Below are positions 1 to 27,809 of a DNA stretch of 64,000 bases, piece by piece; the stretch's first letter is position 1; each line of letters opens with the position of its first letter. The position numbers and the translations under genes are program-made. Below the pieces are notes generated by a model. It was given only the letters and a program-made list of their open reading frames with translations, was not told the DNA's origin and searched no databases. The DNA comes from Amblyornis subalaris (Eukaryota; Chordata; Aves; Passeriformes; Ptilonorhynchidae): NCBI GenBank assembly GCA_018881555.1, contig JACAXG010000064.1, forward strand, positions 310,001-374,000, given 5' to 3'.

Positions 1-3000
1 GCTGTTGAGTCAGAACCCACATTTCAAGAAAAATGATTTGCATTTCCATTTTCCCTAAAATATCACAGAATTGACTCAACTTCNTTTGTTTCCACTTTGT
101 GAGATTAGTTTTGGTTTTTTGATGTAAGTCTCACTTAAATCTCGACAGACATAGTTAAAGAAAACTGAAGTGTGTGGCAGTTGACAAATGTTCATNAGGG
201 AAAGGGAAGTAAATTAGAGAGAGGCAGACAGAGCATGTGTTGTAAATCTTGGTGTCTTAAAAAAAATAGTACAGATTTTCTAAGCTCTCAGCCTCTAATT
301 ATTGCCTCTTCTGTCTGATTTGAAATATAACTTTCAAGAAACATAACTGCCTCAATCAAATATAATAATGTCTCATTTAAAAGTCCAACCTCAAGTGTCA
401 CATGACAGAATCGGCTGTACTCATATTCAGACCACAGAAATGGTTATAATTAAAAATACCATAGACTACTCATCTGCAAAGTTCAGCCTCAGTATCAAGT
501 TACTCTCTTTAAATTCAAATTTGCAGAATGTTGTAGTTACTGTTACATGCACCAGTTATATCATGCATATTGCTTGTCCTGAACAATCAGCCCCAAAGGA
601 AGTGCTTGGAGAAGGNTATATCTCTGATGCTTTGCTTTGCAGCCTGTGTGCACAAACATGGGCATGTATCCAATGCTAGTATTTTACATCCACTATGCAA
701 GAGTACAAATGGTTATTAAGTGCAGGGGCCAACCTCTTGATTTTGTATAGGTTTTTTTATGATTAAAAAAAAAAAATCTGAAATGTCTCAGGTTGAAATT
801 ATTCATTTGAAACTCAGCCCCAAAGTATTGGCAGTTGCTTATCTGAAAAAAAAAAATCGCTTATTTCCTTTGAAAAATTTTCTAGCCTTGCCTTTGTTAA
901 CTAAAGAAAGCACTAACTGTGCTTAAAGAAAACCACTTTCAGAACTATTTACAGGAAACAACAGGGTTTAATTCCAAGATGTATTTTCTTAATATTTAAT
1001 AAAATAAGTAAAAGATGACTCTTTGAAACACAGGATAAGGATCTTCTCAGAACTATGTTCGTGTCCACTGAATTCTGTTCCACATGTCAGTTGAGGAACA
1101 GTGAAGGTCCAATTTTAGGTATTATCACTGAGCTGAGAATTAATCCAGCAGTGTAAGGTGTTCCATTTGAATAGGTATTGTAAAAATGTGGTTACTTCTG
1201 CTGCCATTGCTAACTTTAACTATTAAAAAGTCAAAGCCTGATTTTGAGGGCTACAATTTTAATACACTTTGAAGATTTCCAGGACTCTTAAACCAAGAAT
1301 GTGGTTCCAGTGTCAAAAACAGAGTAACAGTGTTTGTACGTTGCATACAGGGAAAGATATTACATCAACCAAAACCTGCCTCAGAGATGTGTTTTGTTTG
1401 TAACACAAACTAGAATGTTTAATTTTAAGTGCCTGATTGTGAATTTGCAGCATGGAACAGAGGGCTAAGAAAAAGGACAGAATTCACCTACTTTCTTTAT
1501 TTGACTAAATTAGACCCATCAACATAAACTACCTCTAAACAAGAAAGAAGATCTTCCAGTAGACAAGTCTTTCTCACTTAGGGCTTGTAGTGTTCATTGC
1601 AGGTAATTCTGTATATAAGAAAAGTTTAATTCTCTGATGTCTCAGATGCTGTGGCTAATTGTCTAATTGAAAGATAGATATTTAAGATTTTTTTTTTTAA
1701 AGGACTGAGTATGTATGAAGGGAGTTATAAAGATGATTAAGGCCTAAGACCCTCAATAATAGATTCATCATTCAAGTCCAAGAAAACAAGTGCTAGGCTA
1801 AACTGTTTCACTTTTAAGGAATCTTATTATTAGCGACAAACCCAAGTAGAAAAACATCAACATAAATTTCAATTCATTTCTGAACTTTGTGTTTTGGAAT
1901 ATACTGATCTGTGTTTTGGTTTTGACCTGATACTTTTACCAAACATNCAATAATATTGTGGAGTGATTTATTGTGATGAATTGGATAGGATTTGGGAATT
2001 TGTTCTTTTTGATTTCTCTGTCATTACTGCCGTCTTGGTGGGGTATATTCCTGTCACATCCTAGACAGAAGGAGGGTTTATCTTTGTCTTTTCCTCAGTC
2101 TATCAGAGCTATATATAGACGCTGACTCACCTGGAGACCCAAAAAGGCATGGGACAAAATATCAGTGTATGTTTTTTCCTGGCAAAACAAACACAGTAGA
2201 AAATAAACATAGAATACTGCATAGAATACCAGTGGGTTTTTGGTGGTGTGAGGTTTTTTTCCAGACATGCATGGCTTGTCTGGACTTCTTGACTGATCTC
2301 CTTCATACTTCATAAGAAGATTTAACTGCAGAAAAAGGAAATAGCTAATTTCCCAAANTGGGTGCACAGTCAAATATGTAGAAGACTAAAATTAGTAAGA
2401 AGAGTGGCAAAGCTGATAAATCATTGATCTACCAGCTTAAAAAATGAATGCTTGGTTGAAGAGGATGGATGTCAAGGAAAATTAAAAGGTGGTGACAAGC
2501 TTCCTGTCTTAGGAGATAGGGCAGCTCAGTTTGACGTGTTGCATTGACCATGGAAACCAGGGAGGTGGTAGATAACACACTTCGAACTCAGGACTGCTTA
2601 GATAAGTTTAGTCAGCTAATGGTGTGCCAAGAGGTTGAAAAATCACTGTACAAAACAATCTCTGTCCTCCAATGAGGTGGATGAAGCCAACAAACGGCTC
2701 CTTCACAGGAGCTCTGGACAACCGATGTGGGCTGCCCCCAAAAGCAACAGAGACCTGTTAGACTGAATAATCACCACCAGCTCCCTCCTAAGTATGGTAT
2801 AGCATAGATACACTGGTATGGAACACATGTTCACCCCATATGGGAACGACATACATCTCATATGGAAAAAGACACTTTCTCTATACATATGTATTTAGGG
2901 TATACATCACATGGTAGTGAGGACAGTCAAGAACTATACCTTATATTACCATTTTTACTGGAAGTAATGACTCATTTTACATAAAAAATGTTCCGACAGT

Positions 3001-4229
3001 CTCTTCTTCAACCTTTCCCATGCATGTAGCTGTATATTTGATAGTGTATCAGAAATGCCTTGACATCTTTCCGCAGTTAGGAATGATGCACATAGCATTA
3101 TCCATATAAAAGTAGCAAAGAGGGAGTGTCCCCTGGGCTGGAACAGGTAGATTTCTACCAGCACTTAAACTTTCAGGAAGTAATGATAAACTCCTTAAAT
3201 TAGTTGTTTGAAATATTGGAGATTTCAGCACCAAAAGCTGTTATAGTTATTAGCATAAACCCATTTACAGGATGCATGAAACAAGCGAGACCATTACAGT
3301 ATTCAAACCATCCACTCCAAAAAAATAGAATTACTGGGGACTGGACTTTTATGTGGAGAAGGGTGGTTTTGTTCCTCTGGATAAATTGTTTGTGTTTCTA
3401 GCTGATATCTTTCGAAGGCTGGAAGGTGTGCTGGACTGCAGTGCGAATAGACCTATTCACTGTGTCACAGTTTCATATTTGCAGAGGCAGAAAATACTTG
3501 AAGACATGAAGCTCCATGCAATTAGCATATAGACAATGGACTTCTGGAACACATATGCATGTGTGCAGATCCATTTCAGACAGATATGGTTAGTTTGCCA
3601 TTCAGATAAGAGCATTTTGCAGCACTTTGGGTGAAANTAGAGAAATGAATTTTCAAAAGCAGAGAAATCGAGTTTCAAGGTTGTGACAGAAGTTAATTTA
3701 GTCTGACCTTTTGCATAAGAAGAGTTTATACATATTTATTCTTTATGCTTTTATCCTGTGAGGGGAAGGCCTGACTCATCTGCATTTAAAGCATTCTAAG
3801 TGTTTAACACTGATTAAACTGTTCTCATAAGCATTTCTATTCAGTGCATGGATTTCTCTTAGGGAAGTGCATATGTATCATACAGTCTTCCTAAAATAGA
3901 GAAGAAACAGCAGCAGCTCTGGTCACATGAGGCTTCCTCACTATCTGTGCCCAAAGTAAAGATTAATTCATAGGGGGCTGCAAGCTGGAAGATTCCAATT
4001 GTGGCAACAGAACGGCTCCAGCTCTTCGTATTAAAGCCTCAGGAAGGGAGAGGATGTGATGAGCGCCAGCAGCCACTGAGGCCCCCCTGAAGAGGAGAAA
4101 GGCAGTAGTCTGCAACAGAGCTACCATCCAAGGAATGGTGTGCCAGTCGCTGGAGCCTCTTAAACCCAGTTCAAAGTTGAGAAACTGGATGGGGCACAAC
4201 AAAGGAGTACCAAGACAGTGACAGGTCTA

Positions 4230-4650
4230 AACACACAGCTTCTGAGGAGAGCCTGAGTTAGGCTTGTCTAGCTTGGCATAAAAGACACCAAGTGACAAAG
4301 ATCTGTCTGAAAGCATGGAAAAGGGAGTTACAACTACACCAGAGGCAAGATCACCCCCATGGAATAGAAAGGTGGGATAAAAAAAAGTAACAGAAAGAAG
4401 CTGCAGCTCAAAAAGTTCAAATTGTATTTCCATTTGTTTGTTTGTTTGTTTGTTTGTTTTTCCTAGGAATGATGTACAGCAGTTGAGAAGGTATTCCAGA
4501 GCAGCTGCAGTATATCCATCAACAGATGTTTTCAATATTCAGCGAGACAAAGACACGGCTGACTTTACCATGATGTTCATGATAATCCTGCTTTGAACAG
4601 GAATTAGACTGGGATACTCCCAACTGTTCCTTCTGAAACAAAATATTCTG
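4230..4650 (+). mobile_element. Old, diverged CR1 LINE fragment
   Basis: The stretch from TTCTGAGGAGAGCCTGAG through GCTTGTCTAGCTTGGCATAA resembles the CR1 ORF2 end (GAGGAGAGGCTGAG...TTAGCCTGG). The 4495-4640 part (CCAGAGCAGCTGCAG...TTTTCAATATTCAGCGAGACAAAGACACGGC...CCTGCTTTGAACAGGAATTAGACTGG) follows the CR1 3' UTR pattern with many changes. Divergence is much greater than in the other copies, so it is an older insertion. A TTTG repeat interrupts it. Confidence 0.5.
4433..4459. repeat. (TTTG)n microsatellite
   Basis: About six and a half perfect TTTG units, inside the old CR1 fragment. Confidence 0.9.
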
Positions 4651-7600
4651 TCATCTGTAACATGTCTGGATAGGTGCATAACAGTCCTCACAAAGGGCTG
4701 AGAAAATTGACTGGAATGAACTTGTGAGCACAATGTCCTGCTCCTGGAAAAATGGAATGGCAGTGCTGGATATTTGTGAATCCCCATCCGCACTGACTGC
4801 ACAGTATCCAGAGGAGTTGCAGCCAGGTCAAGGAAAGGTGACCATGCAAATGTGGGAATGGCTGGACAAAGCAGAACATTGGATAGGATTAGCAGTTTAG
4901 GGCAATTAGTTTAGGGCAATTTAGGCATCTCAGTGGATAGCAAATTAAGGGAACCATGAACAGAGCCAGAGGCACAGCCTTGCTGTGGTTGTGTTTGACC
5001 CAAAAGACAAAATCAAACCAGAGAAGAGTGAACACCAAAGCAGCTAAACAAGTCCCAGAATATTAATTTTATCACTCCAAACATTAATGGCCTAATTTTT
5101 AATTTAGTGATTATTTGCCCTATGATTCTGGTACTACAGCCATAAAGCAACTGCATTAAAGAAGCTGAATGATGACTCCAATAGACCTGTATTTATACTG
5201 GTTTATAACCTGAAAACAATTCAGGGATTAAATAAACTCTGGAAATTTGGGGGAGGGGGTAAATTGAGCTAGAAACTGTCAATTGTGTAAAAACATTCAA
5301 TATGAAAATTGCTGAGCATAAGTATTGAAATAAAGAAAAGCACTCCATGTGAACTCTCCACGGACATGACCTTTAGCATCTAAATAATGAGCTGGAGTGA
5401 GATATGTTAGGCTATTCTGATGATAACTTATAAATGGAAATTTAAGTCCACAAAGAAAATAATCATTCAGCTAGGCTGACACATACTGGCANGCTGAGAC
5501 TGCTGCAGAAATGCTCCATGACTATTCATTATATATTAAATTTCATGGGATATTTGCATAACCCTTCATAGGAGTCTAACCCTGTTATTAGAAGTTCTCA
5601 CCTTTCTCCTTCATCACCACTCAGCTATTTTAAATGCAGAGGTAGAAAGCAAGAGAACTTTTTTTTTAGCATGCAAAAAGCACCAAAAAAAACGACAAAT
5701 TCTAATGAAAACTTTGGCTTGAATTCCCAGTTTTCATGCCGTCTTGTGATAGCTTTCTCTCTCAAGTGTGGCTCCTCTCTGGCAAGTGAACAGTGAAGAG
5801 GATTGGTCAGTGGATATTTATGAAGTGCTTTGAAGTAAAATAGTGCTCAGTATTCCTGCAGGTAATTCCAAAGCTCTGTGGTAAGGTTTCAAGTCTTTAG
5901 AAAATAATCTTTTAAACCTAAGAAGTTTCAGCTTCCTCTATTGTCAGTGGACAGACTTGATTTTGAAAACAAATTATGAATCTCATTAAAGAGAAAACAA
6001 GCACTCATTGGAGGCTGGGAAAAGACCCATTTCCTGCCAAATTTTAAAGGAGCCTTATTCATATCTTCAGTATTTGCTTTTGATAAAGGTGTGCAGTCAA
6101 AATTTGCACCCAAGTATAAAAAACTGAAGATGTCATCCAGTCCACAAATGCTGGGCCTCCAGTTTCTTTCTATGTCTCAGACACCCAGAAAGTGGGTCTT
6201 ACTATAAGTACCCTGGTCAGGAAACAGTCCTGGGTAAGTGACCCTGAATGCCACCAAAGCAGAAAAGAGGATCACTCCTGCAGACTTCCAGTAGTACCAA
6301 CCTCTCTTCACTCACTACATAGAGAAATTAAGACTTTAATTTTACTAGAACAAATTCATTTTGCAACGAATTTTTAAGCACAAATTAGGTGATGAAATTA
6401 GAGAGGACAAATTCTACAATTGTCCAAGGAGAAATATCTCCAGAGGATCCAGGAGACTGGATTTTCATTTTCCAGGAGACTAAAACCAACTCCAACTCCT
6501 TGAAAATCCTCAGCCCAGAGACAGAAAGAATTCTCTATTATGTCTTTCATCTACTCACACTTAATCAATACTTCAATTTCTTTCCATCCATATGTAAGAA
6601 AAAAAAATTCCATTCCAGAAGATATCAAATTCTTTCAAAAATGGAGCTCAATGGGTTCTAGGAGCCCCAGAATATTGGAGAAAAATTATTCCAGGTATTA
6701 ATAAAGGCATGATCATAGAATTCTAGATATACATAGAATTGTTATGACCGCACAGTTTTCAAGTGCTTCAAACTATCTAAGAGTTAATGTCAGTCCTTTT
6801 AAATGTTACAAACTGCTTCAGGAACTTCTTGTTTTCCTTCCTTCCCTCTATCTTTGCCTCTGTCTTTCAAAGCGTTGACATCTGCTGGCTCTGCTCCTCT
6901 TTTTCTACATGTGGGCTATCGCCTTTCCTTCCAGAGAACTTGCTCATCTGGGATACAGCCCATACTTCACCTCTGACACTGGAAAACCTCAATAGCCAAA
7001 TGCACTTTACCTGGTGGAGATCCTCCTTGTTGGTTTTAGGCTTTCTACACGCTAAAGAAGCAACCCTGGAATGCTGGCTTTGTTTTTTCTTAATTGAAGA
7101 ATCCCATAGAATTGAAAGGAGTTTCATGTCAAATACAGCTGACACTAACAGTGACAAGCTACAAAAAAAAGGTGTTTGTCCCTCTTCTGTCCAAGGTCTT
7201 GGAGCTTCACTGAAGAGTTTAAGCCCTGCCCCCACAGATACAGGAAGCCAAGGGAAGCTTGTGCAGATTGCAGGGAAAATCCTTGCAGCAATACTGTAAA
7301 TATACTTAAATGTATTTAAAAAGGCTTTATGTGAAAGGACAATATATTAAAATTCCAAAGGTTGGGACAGAAATAAAGATGCTAACTGTGCATTTACTTT
7401 GTTATTCTTTATGAAGATAATTCTTACTATATATTTCTATGTAAATAAAAAAATCTGAAAATAAGTCCATGCTGATTGCTATAGTTTGATGAAGTCCAAA
7501 AACTTAGATATTGTTTCTATTATAATGAGAATGCAAATTTCTTTGCAATATAATCTACACAATGAAGTAGGTTTACAATATTGAGAGGCAACATCCCATT

Positions 7601-10328
7601 AAAAAGAATAAAGGAAGAGAAAGAGAGGGAGGCTATTCTGAGAACCTTAAAATGGAAGCTCAAGTACACTGTTACTGCCAATATATCCCACGATGCTCTG
7701 CCAGTAGAAGGAAGATAAAATCTGTGTCTCATCATTTGACAGGAATGATACCTCTCAGATTTTTCTGAGGTTCCACAGAAGCTCTCTGCTATACCCCACA
7801 AGGTGTAAGTTGTATGGACCTCATCCAACTCTATAAACAATCCAGCTCCAACTCTGAAATCAGACTGAACCATCCAAGAAGTCTGCATGAACAGGAACAT
7901 TGAAACCTTCAGGTATATTTATCCATCAGTCAGAGCACTGGTAGGAGTACAGAATGTCAAAGTGAACGTATGGGAAGGCCCACGACCTTCTGCAGCAACA
8001 CAGAGACCTTTTCACATGTTCCTTCTCTCGCAGTCATGCAAGCAGAAGGCTGGGAATGCTGTCCATTGTACAAGGCAAGGCAAGAACCACCCATGTGAGT
8101 GTAAGAACAGCTGCACTGGTGTGTTGTCAGACTCAGGATTGAACAATTTGGTGTGTGAGATGCAGAAACAAGCGAACTTCTCTGTGCAGAATGTACATAT
8201 ACACACACATCAGGCATGTATATATGTGTAAACTAACTTCTTTCTAAATGTTTTTCAAAATTTTCTGTAGGCAGACTCCTGAACGCTTTTTTCAAATGGA
8301 CCTCATATAGCACACTGAAGCTTTCCCATGGTTAGAGATTGCTTTTCTATCTTGTTTTTTCATATAAAAGTCCACTCCCCGGCTCAAAACTCCTGCACTG
8401 TATAGCAGCTCAACCTCCAGGTACTATTATATTTAAAATTCTCTATACAATTTACCAAGGAAGAAGTAAGTTGTGATATGTCAGTGCAGCTGGCACTAGA
8501 CTGCTGAGGCCAAAAACCGAGAAAGAATTTCCGAACAAGATGTGGAACCCAGAAGTTCTGGGTNAAACAGACTGTTAACATTTAGCAGTCAATTTATAAA
8601 AAGACTTAAAAAAAGAGAGAGACAATAGTATCTACCTATTTAATTCAAGTACTGAGGTAATATTTAATGTTTCAGAAATTTGTCAACATTGAATCACGCC
8701 ATGGAATTGTTTCCATATGATTTCTGCCTCTATGAGGGCACAAGATTTTTGTGTAGTATACCTTACTATTTTCAGGTGATCTAATCTCACCCTTCAGTAT
8801 ATTCCCTCTTTCTCCTTCCCATTTTAAAAACGTGCATTAGTTATCACACCAGCCTTTTTCTTTTACCAGCATTTACCAGTCTGCTAAAAACTCTTTTCTT
8901 GAACTAATTTTGTGTAAGTTTTCCACTTTTTTCTTTTGAGTAAAAATTAGTTTTACTTTTTGCAAGTACAAATACTTCCCTGTGGCTGTGATGTTTTTTG
9001 TCTTCATTTTTTATTCTCTTATTTCACAAATCTCCACTATCTTGGTCTTAATTTACTGATGGGAGTCTTGACACTTAATCCCAACTCTGGAATTTTTTTT
9101 CAGTCTTTGTTAGAAGATATAGAGACCTGTTCATTTGTATTTTTAAACAAATTGCATTTGCATTACAAAATTGCTTGCCTTCCAAACAAAAATAATTGTG
9201 AATAATTATTCACTTTCTCTTTTTTCAAAAAACTGCTGTGACATTGAAAATTTATCAAAATGTTATGAAAATGTGCAGAAAGTTATTGAAATTTTTCACT
9301 TTAAATCTGATAACTTTTTGATTAAAATCTTAATGAAAATTTGATGAAAAAAAATTAAAANTTGAGAAATATGTTATTTTCCAAACTCTTAAAAACAACT
9401 TGGATATCATCACATGAATAAAGTTTGAAATATTGCAACCAGCTGTAACCGCATAATAATTAGGACTGTATATAACACTGCAAATGGGCATTAACAAAGC
9501 ATTTATAGAGTATTGCAGAGGATCTTAAGACATCCTTATTTTTTTTAAGCTTTCCACATTCCTTACCACTCTACATCCCCAGCCTTTTTTTTTTTTTTTA
9601 ATGTTTGGGGTTTTTAAGGGTATAACTGGCTAGATTTTGAATTCCATATCAGTGTAATAAATTTAAAAAAAATGTTGGAGTACATGGACTTAGATAAAAA
9701 TGTAAAAGTAAAAATTGTACCTTTAAGGTTATAACAAGCACAGTTATGATCCTCTATAAATGTAAACAGAAGAAATGTTGACAGATGCCACTGATATTTT
9801 ACAAGTAATCCAATATATTCCTCTTGGTTTGGCAGCTTCTAACTTGAACAAAATTCTTCCCAACCTAAAGTTGGGGTTTCCTTTTAAAGACAAATATCAA
9901 TATTTCTTCATTCTATGTAAAATAGTTTACTCCTTTCCATTATTTGAATGTACAATTTGTATGGTACAAATTATTACCAGTAATGGAACCATCCAAATAT
10001 TTTCTTTCAACAAACAGAAAGACTGAAACTTTCATAAATGGTTTTCAGACTTCTCAGTTCATCACAAAGAAGGTTTTAACCTGAGTTCACATACACTTGT
10101 TTCCTTGTCTGCTAACTACCCCAAAAGTGCTACAAATGTATAGCTTTGTTAATACATAAATAAGCATTTAATCAAGTGCAGACAAGTTCCTGGTTTAANA
10201 TTCAGGAGAAATGGGAATTATATTGGTCCAATCACATTTAGAGAATTAACCTTCTTATTCTGATTCTGTACTTCAGAAGTGGCTCATGTCTTTATGTGGA
10301 CAAAGAACATAGAAACTGAAGAGGAATA

Positions 10329-10525
10329 TTTATTTCTTCCAAAAGCACCAATACTTGGAAGCTTGAATGCCTTAAAGCCATAGCACTTTATTCTCTGAAA
10401 GAGAAATGGAAATGGAGAGCTTGAAAGTCCCACCTGATCTCATTTCTAACATTGCACTCCTTTGGCTAAGGGAGACTCCTCCACTCAATGGAAAGGTTGG
10501 CCTCTGCTACCCCGTACTTCAGGCA
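10329..10525 (-). other. FAM135B: Proximal 3' UTR of FAM135B with candidate poly(A) signals
   Basis: On the minus strand, AATAAA hexamers occur at 10392-10387 and 10334-10329, about 135 and 190 nt past the stop. Either could be used, but AT-rich DNA makes chance AATAAA common and mammalian FAM135B has a long 3' UTR (from memory), so the true 3' end may lie well below 10329. Confidence 0.3.
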
Positions 10526-23533
<13,008 letters not shown>

Positions 23534-24578
23534 CTGAAAGAAAGAAAGAAAAATAGTAGTAGTATCTGTAAGAACACAAAAAATTAACCCAAAGCAATGA
23601 AGAACTTTGAAAAGGGATTTTAAGGCCAAAAAATTTATGCCATATATTTATATTCTATAAATTACACATTCATTGCAGGCATATTACAAATGCACATGCC
23701 ACAGTGCATGTAACTAGAATTAACTGAACAGTTATATTTAGGCCAAAGAAGACAATACCAATAAAACACTTTACTCAGTATAACTGTACCTAAACTGCTA
23801 GATTTTACAGCATAGGTAAATGAAACAAACCTGATAGTTCTTTGTATTCCTGCTGTCATTTGACATTGTTCATATATAGCTCTTACTTTTAAATCAGTTT
23901 AATACACAGTTTAATAATTCAAATATCTATAATGGGCATTGTCAAGATTNAGGCAGTAGGAAAACTGTGGAAAAGTGAAAATTTTGTACCACAGGCCATA
24001 TTCACTAGACTATGGACACTTATAATATCAATACATATTGGTTACTTGGCCATCTTAATGGTTGAGTGAAAAGAAAAAGATAGTAAGGGCTATGAGGTTT
24101 TATGAAATAACTCTGGAACTAGATAATTTCTTAATTAAAAATTTGATTTGAGTACTCAAGGGCAAAATATTTTTTGGAAGGCAATGCTGCCTTTCAGGAG
24201 TGTTGAGCTTTACACTGGAATTGTGNTTTTTTGCTCTGAGATTTCTTACCACTAGATGTCACAGTGGTGATGACAGTCTAGTGTAGTTTTTCCTTTAAAT
24301 TTGTACTGTAGCAAAAATCAAAAAGATCTGGCTTTCTTTCTAAATTTTCCCTCCAGCTCTTTTAACGAAACAGCTTAAATTGAAGATGAAAAATGTTAAG
24401 GAAATACTCTAGTTTGAGTTAGGGAAAACACTAAAATTCAGCTGTATTACAGAGGGGGTCACACTCTCTTCCGAGCTCACCAGCCCAAGGGATGTGAGAT
24501 CACTTATCCCGTGCTGGGGAAGCGCCTCCCTCAGGCTGAGCTGTCTCACGAAGCTGTACCCTGTGGTGTGTCACTCAC
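23534..24578 (-). other. FAM135B: FAM135B intron upstream of the large exon
   Basis: 1,045 bp, GT-AG, with a strong TTTCTTTCTTTC polypyrimidine tract at its 3' end. No repeat recognised. Confidence 0.9.
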
Positions 24579-24733
<155 letters not shown>

Positions 24734-25297
24734 CTGGCAGCAAAGTACAAAACAAATTGAGTGTTTGAGTAGTTACTGTGCTGGTTCCCCATCACCCTTG
24801 CAAGGCAGAAGACAGAGTCAATGCNTTTAAAAGGAGAAGGAGGCAGCNTTGCATAATTGGGGGTACCCAGCACTCCCAGGAGGTTTCCATCTCTCAGTTA
24901 GAGATTCCTACAATTTGCACAATCCCTCACTGCAAAACCTCAGTGTTTTTGAAATTATTCCAGATACCACTGCCACAGGCCGCTGTTAGCTGCCATAACC
25001 CGTTGCTGTCCTCCCTAGGGTCACGGTTGCTGGCTGGGACTGGATCACTCTTTCTGGTTTTCTGGTCAGGAAATTAGTTCTGTCACTCTGGCTGCAGTCA
25101 GGGTTTCAAAACCCAGATGCAGGAAGCAATAATCTAAAATTTGGTTGAGCAGTACGGAGAGAAACAAAGCCAAGAAGGATGGATGGCAGGTCCTCTGTCT
25201 CACTTACACCAGAGCTCAGAGTGCTGCGGTATCTCACACACGTACGAATCTGGAACAGCTAAGGCACATTAATTCAGCCACTGTCTGCTGGCAGAAC

Positions 25298-25575
25298 TGG
25301 AGGTTTGGATTGGAATGGACCTTCAAGGACATCTAGTTCTAACCCCCTTGACACAGGCAGGGACACCTGCACCAGATCAGGTTGCTCAGCCTTGAATACT
25401 TCCAGGGATGGGGCAGCCACAACTTTTCTGAACAACCTGTTCCAGTGCCTCACCACCCTCACAGTAAAGAATTTCTTTCTAATATCTGACCTAAACCTGT
25501 TCTCTTTCAGTTTGAAGCCATTCACCCTTGTCCTATCACTACATGTCCCTGTAAAATGTCCCTTTTACAGGGTAG
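25298..25575 (-). mobile_element. CR1 LINE 3' fragment
   Basis: Plus-strand text GGCAGGGACACCTGCACCAG, CAGGTTGCTCAGCCTTGAAT, CAGGGATGGGGCAGCCACAA, CCTCACCACCCTCACAGTAA and CCTTGTCCTATCACTACATG is the reverse complement of the CR1 3' UTR in order. The terminal octamer tail is eroded. Confidence 0.93.
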
Positions 25576-25819
25576 ACAAATGTGGCTTTCTTGTGGCCCC
25601 CCCATTTGTTTCCATCATTTGGACCACTCAAAATATTACCTGGCTCTCCTCAGCGAATGTGACATTAAACTGGCACATGAATGTGTGTTCAGCTATAATA
25701 AATACAATAATTTTTATTTCCGATAAGCTTTTCTATTTAAACATCTGTCTCAAAAAATGGGGAAAACATTTAATACAAAGAAGAAGGCAACAAGATTTTC
25801 ATATTTGCTTTCAGTTGAA

Positions 25820-25890
25820 AGCAAATCTGTCCTTCATCTTAAAGCAATTACCCCTTGTCTGATTACTACATGCCCTCGTGAAAAAGATGA
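25820..25890 (-). mobile_element. Second small CR1 fragment
   Basis: TTAAAGCAATTACCCCTTGTCTGATTACTACATGCCCTCGTG corresponds to the same CR1 segment already present near 25510-25560, so it must be a separate insertion or a duplicated piece. Too short for a subfamily call. Confidence 0.55.
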
Positions 25891-27809
25891 ATAATTGATA
25901 TTAAAAGGAGTGAGGAGAAGTATTTTTGTCTGTAAAATCCAGGGAGGATGTGTCACCTGCTAGAAGCCTGTACCCTGTGCCATACCCAGCCTATTGGAAA
26001 TGGTGTGTCCTGTTCTATCTGAGCAGTCAAACACTGCCAGGCAGGTGGGTGCACAGCCTCACACAAACTCACAACAGCATGGGAGGCAAAAACCAGCTCT
26101 GGTCTGGTCAGAAAGGTCAGAAGGACGAAAGAACTGAGGGGAAAAAGCTGTTTCTGCTCAAGGTGGTTGTACAGCACCTGGCACACTGGGCACTGATCTC
26201 AGCTGAAGACTCTGTGAACCCAATTAATAATCCCTACTGCCACCTCCCACATCAATAATACTCTGACAGCCAAGACTGATTTTCCAACTACATCATCTAG
26301 CAAACTCAAAAGAAAACATCACTGTGCCATGAGGCCTGCACAGACCAAATTTTCTACACAGACAAATTTTTAATTTTTTTTAACTATTTTGCCTTTTTTT
26401 TTTTTACTTCGTTTCATTGATAATCACTGAGAAAAACATTATGTTTAACTGGAGGAAATGGCTACTTCTGTGGCTGCCTGGAGAAACAGAAGCACTTCAT
26501 GCAATTAGGCTTCCCCCTGTGCAGGGTCATGTTTATTTGAACGGGGCCATGAGTGTCTGTGTCCTCACCCCAGGATCTTGACATGGGGTTTTCCTTGTAC
26601 ACATCTCACCGAAGTCCTGACATAGGGAAAACCAAGTGAACACAGCTGGGCCCTGCAGCCACAGTGTTGCTCTAATTTGGCAGAACAAGGCAGCCTTCTA
26701 CAACCCATCCACTAACAATGTCATGGCCCTTTCCATCAACACTGAATCAGCCTTAATATCCCCAATGACAGCTCTGAGAAAAGCAATTTTCTCCTTTGCA
26801 CTAGGTCAGAAGCAAATGTCTCACTTAAAACTCATCATGGTGACAGGACCTGATGTCATGGCCTTCCAGCCCCTTCTGAAAGATGGGTTTCACACTGGCA
26901 GTGCTGTGGCCTGCCCATGGTGACAGGCTATTCCGCTGGGCAAATAGTCTGGACATCCTTCATTACTCCAAAATTCAAACCTGAGCATCTTTCTTTGAAC
27001 TCTGCCTTCAGGGGTCAGGTCCTGAGTATCATTCAAGTGCTCCACTTGGGATCACTGGCTAAAACCACAGGCAGGATTTGCCCTGGTGTAGCTTTAAAAC
27101 TGGCTCCTCATACTTCCCAGTTTGGTTACAAGCAAGGATTGTCCAGCAGAAATACCTACCTTGTCGGTGGTTTAGAACATATTTTTATGAATGCAGCCCA
27201 GTGCAATGTTTGTTTTCCCACTCTGTTTTGCATACTTGGTTCTCAGTCAATTAATTATCAGCCCTGAGCTCACATCACACTCATGTTTTCTCCAGTTAAC
27301 ATGGTGGTATTCTCCATTCCTGCTCTCCACTGCTGCATCTAGTCAACATCCACAGCTTTGCATTGCCTGTCTAATGTTCCTGTCTANGTTTAAATATCCT
27401 TTCTGGTACAGAAAGTAGGGCTGGACTAAACAATAAAAAAAATCCATGTCTACCTGCCCCAAAATCTATACTGGGGATGGTAAAAAGCAAATTTTTAACT
27501 GTTAAGGTTTGTTGTTATTTCCCATTAAAAGTACTGGTGCGAGATCTGGGGTATTTGGTTTAGGAAGTTAATTGAAGAAAATTTTATATATATATGAAGC
27601 TTGAAATTAATTATTTCTAGGGCCTGATCAGCCACTTTTGAAACTTATTTCAATAGGTTTACAATATGGAGCTAAAACAGAGCCAGTGACTTCTCTCAAA
27701 CCAAACTCCTCCATACGAAGCAGAAAAAGATCTCAATCTTGATTGTAAAATATTTTAAAGCAGATTTTTAGTCATTCCAGAGACAGGGGAGTGTTCATGG
27801 GTTACTTAC

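Larger units (their letters stand above)
1..10328. other. 3' flanking region, no supportable gene
   Basis: AT-rich DNA with many short chance open frames, none with recognisable protein sequence or splice-supported structure. It probably holds the distal 3' UTR of FAM135B followed by intergenic DNA; in mammals a gene-poor stretch lies on this side of FAM135B. The recognisable contents are an old CR1 copy near 4.2-4.65 kb and a TTTG microsatellite. The longest open frame (6787-7299, plus) resembles nothing I know. Confidence 0.7.
24734..27809 (-). other. FAM135B: FAM135B intron with CR1 fragments
   Basis: 3,076 bp, GT-AG. Carries two CR1 pieces near 25.3-25.9 kb in the same orientation as the gene. 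The rest (25.9-27.8 kb) shows no recognised element despite several medium open frames. Confidence 0.9.

Noticed and set aside
6787..7299. 170-codon plus-strand open frame, the longest outside FAM135B
   Set aside because: No recognisable motif, no splice or regulatory context, and a minus-strand frame of 122 codons overlaps it. It looks like a chance frame in 3' flanking DNA.
23534..23597. Met start upstream of the large exon frame
   Set aside because: The residues before DQNLEV come from the intron polypyrimidine tract; the acceptor at 23535-23534 and the upstream exon's phase show translation does not start here.
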